A stretch of 29,107 bases of DNA from Limnoglobus sp043757025 (GTDB lineage: Bacteria; Planctomycetota; Planctomycetia; Gemmatales; Gemmataceae): assembly GCA_043757025.1 (NCBI GenBank), contig JAYVQG010000152.1, positions 1 through 29,107 of the forward strand, written 5' to 3'. The position numbers were made by a program, and so were the translations under genes. Position 1 is the stretch's first letter. Each line of letters starts with the position of its first letter. The notes under the pieces are model-generated. The model had not been told where the DNA came from. It saw only the letters and a program-made list of their open reading frames with translations, and searched no databases. Shown here piece after piece: positions 24,097-29,107 of the stretch.

Positions 24097-25101
24097 TTGC
24101 GGGTTTACATCGATCACGACGACGAACGCGGCACGAACTACGGTCAGTGGTTCGTCGACTTCTTGCACGATCGCGCGGCGGAAGATCGCATTCGCGCGCA
24201 CGCGATAGCTGCGACTCCCGAAGAAGCCGACGCGATTCTAATCGTCAGCCGGGGCGACCCGTACTACACCGAGGCTCGGCGTCACCCACTCGTGAAACGG
24301 TTCCGCGAGAAGGTCTTCATTTACGATACGCACAATCGACCGATCTCATTTTTACCCGGATTGTTCACGTCGATGCCGCGGTCGCAGTTCGATACCCGAC
24401 GACATCGTACGGTCGGCTATTTATCGCCGATCAACGAGCAGATTGCCGTAGTCGCAGCCGAGCCGAAGATCGAACCCGATCTCCTTTGCTCCTTCATCGG
24501 TGCCCCGTCGGCTGCAGTCCGCCGGCGGCTCTTCAAAAACAATCCTTTCCGAGGCCGTAGCGATGCAATCGTCGTCGAGCGACTCGGCTGGCAACTCCGC
24601 GATGGATCGGAGGCCGAACGGATCGCCATGTATCGCGAATATGCCATCACCCTCGCACGAAGCACGTTTTCGCTTTGCCCTCGGGGAATCGCCGCCAGTT
24701 CGTATCGACTGTTTGAGACGATGGAACTCGGTCGCGTGCCGGTCGTTCTTTCCGATGCTTACGTTCCGTGCGTCGGCCCGGAGTGGGATTCGTTCGCGCT
24801 GTTCGTTCCGGAAAGTGAACTCGCCGAGTTGCCGGCGATCTTAGAAAAATGGCAACCGCAAGCCGCCGAGATGGGTCGGCGTGCCCGACTAGTCTGGGAA
24901 GACTGGTTCGCGCCCGGTGTGCAGTTCCACCACATGGCCAGTTGGCTCGCGGAATTGAAATCGAACGGGCCATCGTTGCGGCCGATCGATCGGGTCCGTT
25001 GGCCGTGGTTGATCGGAACTTATCGTGCGGTCGAGTTCGCACGCAATATCGGGCGTAAAGTCCGTCATATTGCGAAAGGTTCACCACCGCCGACTCAATG
25101 A
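24097..25101 (+). CDS. Exostosin-like (GT47-type) glycosyltransferase
   Basis: A 334-residue protein with a TTG start at 24097, supported by GGGGAG eight bases upstream. The C-terminal half matches the exostosin pattern: ARSTFSLCPRGIAASSYRLFE (start about residue 187), MELGRVPVVLSDAYV, and a following SFALFVPESELAELPAIL. The Cys-Pro-Arg-Gly and Glu-x-x-x-x-Gly-x-Val-Pro-Val pieces form the donor-side site in this family. Bacterial members sit in surface glycan clusters, with donor and acceptor seldom known. There is no signal peptide or TM helix, so it would act in the cytoplasm. A 27-bp gap with GGGAG separates it from the epimerase. Confidence 0.8.
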   Translation: MRVYIDHDDERGTNYGQWFVDFLHDRAAEDRIRAHAIAATPEEADAILIVSRGDPYYTEARRHPLVKRFREKVFIYDTHNRPISFLPGLFTSMPRSQFDTRRHRTVGYLSPINEQIAVVAAEPKIEPDLLCSFIGAPSAAVRRRLFKNNPFRGRSDAIVVERLGWQLRDGSEAERIAMYREYAITLARSTFSLCPRGIAASSYRLFETMELGRVPVVLSDAYVPCVGPEWDSFALFVPESELAELPAILEKWQPQAAEMGRRARLVWEDWFAPGVQFHHMASWLAELKSNGPSLRPIDRVRWPWLIGTYRAVEFARNIGRKVRHIAKGSPPPTQ

Positions 25102-25128
25102 TATTTTCACGCGAAAGGGAGTCGTGTC

Positions 25129-26091
25129 ATGAGTGCTTCGACCGCTCGGTGTTGGGCCATCACGGGGGCCGCTGGCTACTTGGGTTCGTACGTCGTCGAG
25201 CAACTCCTCGCGCGCGGCACGCCCGTTCTTGCAATCGACGATCTCTCTACGGGGCGTGAATCGCACTTGGCCCCTCACCGTGGAAACCCGCAATTCACCT
25301 TCGCGAAACGAGACATCTGCGATCGTACCGCGCTTGCCGATCTCTTCGTTACGCATCGCCCCGAAGCGGTGATCCACTTGGCGGCGCTGCACTTCATACC
25401 GGCATGCGTGGCGAACCCGGCACGCACGGTTCACCTGAATGTGTACGGCACGCAGTGCGTGTTGTCGGCGGCTCGCGTCGCGGATGCGAATCGGTTCTGG
25501 TTTGCCAGCACGGGCGATGTTTACGCGGCCTCCGAACGGCCGCACCACGAAACCGAGTCCGAGATCGCGCCGTTCAACATTTACGGGCTATCGAAGTGGA
25601 TCGGCGAGCAACTGATCGCACTCGAATCGCGCAATCGGCCCGATGCGCACTTCGTCGTCGGTCGGCTCTTCAACCTGATCGGCCCGCGCGAAACGAACCC
25701 GCACATCCTCCCGGAAATTATCGGGCAATTGCAGGCCAACCCCGAAGCGGTGCTGCGTCTCGGTAGCCTCTGGCCGCGTCGCGATCTCGTGCCAATTGCC
25801 GAAGCCGCGCGGGCAATCATTGCCGTGCTCGATGCCTCTACGCCGGGCCTGACGACGGCGAATGTGGCCACGGGTACCGCTCGATCGATGCAGGAAGTGC
25901 TCGACACAATCGGCGAGATTCGCGGCGCGCCACTCCGCATCGAAACCGACCCGGCGAAGGTGCGACCCACCGAACGGCCACACCTTCAAGCCAATGTGAG
26001 TAAGCTTCAGGAACTCATCGGCTGGTCGCCGAAACCCGATCTGCGCGCGACATTGGTCGAACTCCTGACGGCGGAGGGCCTCCTCGGATGA
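25129..26091 (+). CDS. NAD-dependent sugar-nucleotide epimerase/dehydratase (extended SDR)
   Basis: A 320-residue extended SDR enzyme. The N-terminal NAD site is TGAAGYLG (12-19), with Asp37 of AIDDLSTG after the second strand binding the ribose. The catalytic triad is visible in FASTGDVY (Ser127/Thr128) and YGLSK (Tyr152, Lys156). DICD at about 62-65 binds adenine. The later part has GRLFNLIGPRETNPHILPEI and RDLVPIAEAARA, as in GalE-like 4-epimerases. It probably makes a sugar nucleotide for the transferases of this operon; which one is not readable. GGGAG lies eight bases before ATG 25129. Its stop overlaps the next start (ATGA). Confidence 0.9.
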   Translation: MSASTARCWAITGAAGYLGSYVVEQLLARGTPVLAIDDLSTGRESHLAPHRGNPQFTFAKRDICDRTALADLFVTHRPEAVIHLAALHFIPACVANPARTVHLNVYGTQCVLSAARVADANRFWFASTGDVYAASERPHHETESEIAPFNIYGLSKWIGEQLIALESRNRPDAHFVVGRLFNLIGPRETNPHILPEIIGQLQANPEAVLRLGSLWPRRDLVPIAEAARAIIAVLDASTPGLTTANVATGTARSMQEVLDTIGEIRGAPLRIETDPAKVRPTERPHLQANVSKLQELIGWSPKPDLRATLVELLTAEGLLG

Positions 26092-27464
26092 TGCCGTTTC
26101 TCCGTACGGTCCCCGTTGCGATTTTCGCAATCGCGTTCCTGCTTGCGCCGGTATATCTGCGTAGCCTCGGCGGCGATTTCGTCGCCTATGCACTCGCCCC
26201 CGCGAACTGGCTCGAACGCGGAACGTTCGCACTCCCGCAACTCGGCACGCAGTACGAACTCGACCGATACTGGCGATTCAACTCGCCGCTCATGGGCGTC
26301 GGGCCGCTGCCGTTCTTCGCACTCTTTGGCATCAGTCACGGCAGTTACCTCGCTGCCGTCACTCTGCTGTCACTCATCACTGGCGTCGGCTTCGCCATCA
26401 TTGTTCGACGGTTACTGAAGCAACCGTGGTGTCTCTGTTTCCTCGTAGCGATCAGCTTGCTTTCGGTGCGTGCCTATCAGACGGAGTTCGTGAACCAGCG
26501 TTTTACCGTGATCGCGCCGCTGGCGATCGCGCTGTTGTTTTGGCCATACGAACGCGCCCGTGCATGGCAGTGGTGTCTGGCCGGCGTCATGCCGCTGATT
26601 CATCCGGCACTCTTACCCGCGTCAGTCGTCTGGGTGCTCGCGGAAACGGCAACTTGCTATCGCGAGTGGCGACGTAACATACTCGGGTTCGTGTTGTTCG
26701 CGCTCGGTGTTGCAGGGTGTGCGATCTGGTATCTGGAACCGCATTCGTTTCAAACGCAGTTCTTCCCGCACCTGACATCGCGAAACTTTTCTGCACTCTC
26801 GGGATGGATGCAGTTTGCAACTTGGAAGTACGCACTGCCGAGCGGGGCGATCATGCTCGCGGTCATCATCAGTGCGACAATCGCCATGAAACAAGGCAAT
26901 GTGCCACGCGGTTCGCGACGAGCGATCATCCTGTTGCTCGTCGTACTCGCGATGGATTTCGGCGGTTACATGTTTTACCTGGCCTACTTCCTCGTCGGGT
27001 TGGGGCCGGTATGCTTGAGCTTTGCGAAATCTCGGAGCCTCATTCAGCTGATCGCGATTCTCGGCATCGTCAATGCCATCGTGTTCGTGAAACTCTTGCC
27101 GAACTTACCGCGATTACCGACCAACCAAGCTGCTGCCGAGGCGTTCGTCGTCTCGCATTCGCGGCCTGGGGAAGCGATTTGTCTCGGGCCGCCGTTCGTG
27201 CTGGTTGCGGCAAATCCGATGCTGGCCGATGCGCGTCGCGTCGAATTCGTCGTTCCCACAGCACTCTACTTACGCGACTTCGACGAGCCGAAATTCCTCG
27301 ACGACATTCGCACGCGCTGTACGGTTTACATCGGCAAACGCGAGCACTATCACGCGGTGCAGTTGTACTACAAGCTGTCCAGCCCGCCGGTGTTCCTCGA
27401 TGCGAACATTGAAGAACTCGATTTTGAAGGCGAAATCGTCATCGTTGCGAGGAACACCCGCTGA
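26088..27464 (+). CDS. GT-C-like integral membrane protein of the glycan operon
   Basis: A 458-residue membrane protein with about eight to ten hydrophobic segments over residues 1-345, followed by a soluble C-terminal region (about 350-458). The first loop after TM1 carries an acidic GGDF followed by LAPANWLERG and RYWRFNSPLMGVGPLPFF, which looks like the catalytic Asp loop and first external helix of GT-C glycosyltransferases that use polyprenyl-phosphate sugars. The C-terminal part (EAFVVSHSRPGEAICLGPPFVLVAA, EELDFEGEIVIVARN) could be a small external domain. No family name is certain. It starts inside the epimerase stop and shares one base with the next gene (TGATG). Confidence 0.68.
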   Translation: MMPFLRTVPVAIFAIAFLLAPVYLRSLGGDFVAYALAPANWLERGTFALPQLGTQYELDRYWRFNSPLMGVGPLPFFALFGISHGSYLAAVTLLSLITGVGFAIIVRRLLKQPWCLCFLVAISLLSVRAYQTEFVNQRFTVIAPLAIALLFWPYERARAWQWCLAGVMPLIHPALLPASVVWVLAETATCYREWRRNILGFVLFALGVAGCAIWYLEPHSFQTQFFPHLTSRNFSALSGWMQFATWKYALPSGAIMLAVIISATIAMKQGNVPRGSRRAIILLLVVLAMDFGGYMFYLAYFLVGLGPVCLSFAKSRSLIQLIAILGIVNAIVFVKLLPNLPRLPTNQAAAEAFVVSHSRPGEAICLGPPFVLVAANPMLADARRVEFVVPTALYLRDFDEPKFLDDIRTRCTVYIGKREHYHAVQLYYKLSSPPVFLDANIEELDFEGEIVIVARNTR

Positions 27465-28618
27465 TGGCGACGCCACTCCGAGTCGGTTTCAATGCGAGGT
27501 TGTTGTCCGATCCGAGCCTACGCGGCTGGAACCGCTACACCGTGAATCTACTCGCGCAGTTACCGCAGTTCGGTGTGCGACCGGTGCTACTCGCCCCACG
27601 CCCGATTCACCTGAGCCACCTCGAACGCTTCCCGACTGGCAGTTACGAAGTTTACATCGCTCCGCCGATGCGCAACTGGAAATGGGAACAGTTCTGGCTG
27701 CCGCAGCAGTGCCGTTCGCTTCGCTTGGACCTCTTACATTCGACGTTTAACTTCGGCCTACCGTGGTCGGCACCGTGCCCGATGGTGCTGACGCTCCACG
27801 ATGCGATCGACCCGATTTACTACGGTCGACAAGCCGCGTGGTACGACCGGGTGAAGCCGAAGTGTTTGATTTCCACCGCGTACCACTGGGCGGCTCGAAC
27901 GCGGGCGGATCGCATCATCACCGTCACACAACACGCGAAATCGGACATCGTGAAGTACCTTCGCATACCTGCTCGCCGCATCGACGTCACATACGAAGCC
28001 GCCGACCCGCACTTTCACGAAACGATTCCACCCGAGACTCGGCACGACGTTCGGGAACGCCATTCGCTACCGGACCGTTACCTCTTTTACGTCGGCGGTT
28101 GGGAACAGCGGAAGAACATCCCGTTCCTGTTGCGGGCGTTTGCGGAAGCGTCGTGCCCGAGCTTGCACCTCGTGTTAGCCGGTGGCAACGAGAATCGCCG
28201 TGCGGAGTTGCAAGCAATGGCGGCGGCACTCGGCATTGCCGACCGACTTCGCCTCATCGGTTGGGTCGACGAAGCCGATCTGCCCGCGTTGTATGCCGAG
28301 GCACTCGCGTTCGTGTACCCGAGCGAATACGAAGGTTTCGGCCTGCAACTCTGCGAAGCGATGGCGTGCGGTTGTCCCGTTCTCGCGGCGCGGGCCACCT
28401 GCTTACCCGAAGTCCTCGGCAACGGCGGCGAGACGTTCTCGCTGAAGTCGACGACCGAACTCGTCGGGTTATTGCGATGTATCGCAACCGACGAAATGCA
28501 TCGCCAAACGCTCGTCGCACGTGCCCAGTTGCGTTCGCAAGCCTTCTCCTGGGAACGCTGTGCCGAAGCCACGGCGATGGATTATCTCGCTGCCAGAATC
28601 GACGTAAGTCGGAATTAG
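27464..28618 (+). CDS. GT4-family glycosyltransferase (last gene of the operon)
   Basis: A 384-residue GT-B glycosyltransferase of the mannosyltransferase-like subgroup. It opens RVGFNARLLSDPSLRGWNRYTVNLL and has LTLHDAIDPIYYGRQAAWY, DRIITVTQHAKSDIVKYL, the donor-side FYVGGWEQRKNIPFLLRAF (Arg216, Lys217) and EX7E in EGFGLQLCE (Glu290, Glu298) followed by AMACGCPVLAA. It should add a sugar to the growing glycan. The start ATG shares one base with the previous TGA. No gene of the same strand follows within 400 bp, so this closes the operon. Confidence 0.92.
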   Translation: MATPLRVGFNARLLSDPSLRGWNRYTVNLLAQLPQFGVRPVLLAPRPIHLSHLERFPTGSYEVYIAPPMRNWKWEQFWLPQQCRSLRLDLLHSTFNFGLPWSAPCPMVLTLHDAIDPIYYGRQAAWYDRVKPKCLISTAYHWAARTRADRIITVTQHAKSDIVKYLRIPARRIDVTYEAADPHFHETIPPETRHDVRERHSLPDRYLFYVGGWEQRKNIPFLLRAFAEASCPSLHLVLAGGNENRRAELQAMAAALGIADRLRLIGWVDEADLPALYAEALAFVYPSEYEGFGLQLCEAMACGCPVLAARATCLPEVLGNGGETFSLKSTTELVGLLRCIATDEMHRQTLVARAQLRSQAFSWERCAEATAMDYLAARIDVSRN

Positions 28619-28778
28619 AAAGGCTCAAAAATTGGTTTTTGGGGTGTTTTATCGTCTCAAGAGGCCACTTTTCGATCGCAAATCGCGGATCTGTTTCGGG
28701 CCGTTTTGCGTTATCCTGCAATCCTGTCGTGGTTTGCGCTGAGTGTCATCGATAACGCATAAGCCGAATATACCGGTC

Positions 28779-28862
28779 AAAAATCGACCAAACCCGACCA
28801 AAAATCGACCAACATTGACCGAAAATCGACCGGACCCGACCAAAAATCGACCGGATGAGACA
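28779..28862. repeat. Four tandem 21-bp repeats
   Basis: Four contiguous 21-bp units starting with a core close to AAAAATCGACC. They differ at a few bases and keep a reading frame that gives KNRPxxT-like heptapeptides on the plus strand. The minus strand is open too (SIFGRVR-like units). Confidence 0.85.
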
Positions 28863-28906
28863 CTTTTGCGTCACTTCGTGCAACGTCGTAAAAATGACTT
28901 GCGTCG

Positions 28907-28924
28907 AATCGCCTGCGATTTTTT
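28907..28924 (+). terminator. Weak intrinsic terminator, possible end of the glycan operon
   Basis: AATCG-CCTG-CGATT (28907-28920) forms a five-bp stem followed by a run of T to 28924. It lies about 290 bp after the last operon gene, so its use by that operon is uncertain. A second stem CCGGG/CCCGG (about 28967-28988) with TTGCAGTTTTG behind it lies further on. Confidence 0.35.
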
Positions 28925-29090
28925 GACTATCGGGATTCGTGTGGGTGCAAGTGAAATCGCAATTTCCGGGCACGGTTCAAAACCCGGTTGCAGTTTTGCC
29001 AAATAAGACCACTAGAGCATTTTGGATTTCCCTCTTGCGCGTTGAGCGGAGGCATGAGATATTTGCAGCTTTCCCCTTGCGGAGCTTGCC

Positions 29091-29107
29091 ATGCGTGCCT
29101 TCTCGCT
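29091..29107 (+). CDS. Possible start of a gene running off the right edge
   Basis: ATG 29091 has GGAG eight bases upstream (29081-29084) and begins MRAFS. An alternative ATG at 29054, with GGAGG directly before it, is in another frame and is also open to the edge. Too little is visible to choose or to name a product. Confidence 0.3.

Larger units (their letters stand above)
28619..29053. other. Intergenic region after the glycan operon
   Basis: This stretch holds four 21-bp repeats and a weak terminator, listed separately. A GTG-started frame (28743-29006, 87 codons) covers the repeats, but it has no ribosome site and its unique part resembles no family. I do not call it a gene. Directly after the operon, CAAAAA-TTGG-TTTTTG (about 28626-28641) is a small AT stem. 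Confidence 0.5.

Noticed and set aside
28779..28862. CRISPR array or plasmid-type iterons
   Set aside because: The 21-bp units are contiguous with no spacers, so this is not a CRISPR array. No replication gene, DnaA box cluster or partition gene is near, so an origin is not supported.
28940..29010. tRNA-like sequence around GGTTCAAAACC
   Set aside because: The T-arm-like piece has no matching acceptor stem, D-arm or anticodon arm, so no tRNA can be folded.
1..29107. Prophage, integrase, transposase or toxin-antitoxin genes
   Set aside because: None of the open frames shows features of these families. Only small repeat elements without a transposase are present.

Overview
The window looks like chromosomal DNA of a planctomycete, most likely of the Gemmata group. 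This is inferred from family content, with no database search. The pointers are a DUF1559 protein with a prepilin-type N-terminus, a BBP7-like outer-membrane barrel, GC-rich coding sequence with many GTG/TTG starts, and structured intergenic repeats of the kind I associate with Gemmata.

Left part (1-8.6 kb): an AT-richer gene for a C-terminally anchored protein is followed by a DUF1559 pseudopilin-like gene. Then comes a minus-strand run: a TIM-barrel sugar isomerase/epimerase, a 99-residue unknown and a TrpG/PabA glutamine amidotransferase, with very short gaps or overlaps. A 74-bp palindromic element separates this run from a large multi-pass membrane protein and the BBP7-like porin. A plus-strand gene for a secreted Gly/Gln-rich repetitive protein follows, closed by a good intrinsic terminator.

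Middle part (8.6-16.9 kb): a beta-lactamase-fold serine hydrolase converges on a minus-strand pair made of an M43-like zinc metalloprotease and a small beta-rich protein. Next are carA, with an 82-bp-period duplicated hairpin repeat behind it, and a tight plus-strand trio: a YbgC/FadM-type thioesterase, a TolQ/ExbB-like channel protein and a TolR/ExbD-like protein. This trio recalls the head of the tol-pal operon. An ABC-2 type ATPase/permease pair follows on the minus strand.

Right part (17.08-28.62 kb): ten plus-strand genes joined by 4-bp overlaps or very short gaps form an exopolysaccharide or cell-surface glycan assembly operon. It holds six GT-B glycosyltransferases, an exostosin-like transferase, a Wzy/WaaL-like polymerase or ligase, a sugar-nucleotide epimerase of the extended SDR family, and a GT-C-like membrane protein. 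No initiating sugar-phosphate transferase, flippase or outer-membrane export protein is seen, so those functions must be encoded elsewhere. The last 490 bp are non-coding or nearly so and contain four in-phase 21-bp repeats.

The points most worth following up are the ybgC-tolQ-tolR-like trio, the metalloprotease with no visible signal peptide and its small partner, the surface glycan operon, and three distinct intergenic repeat types.
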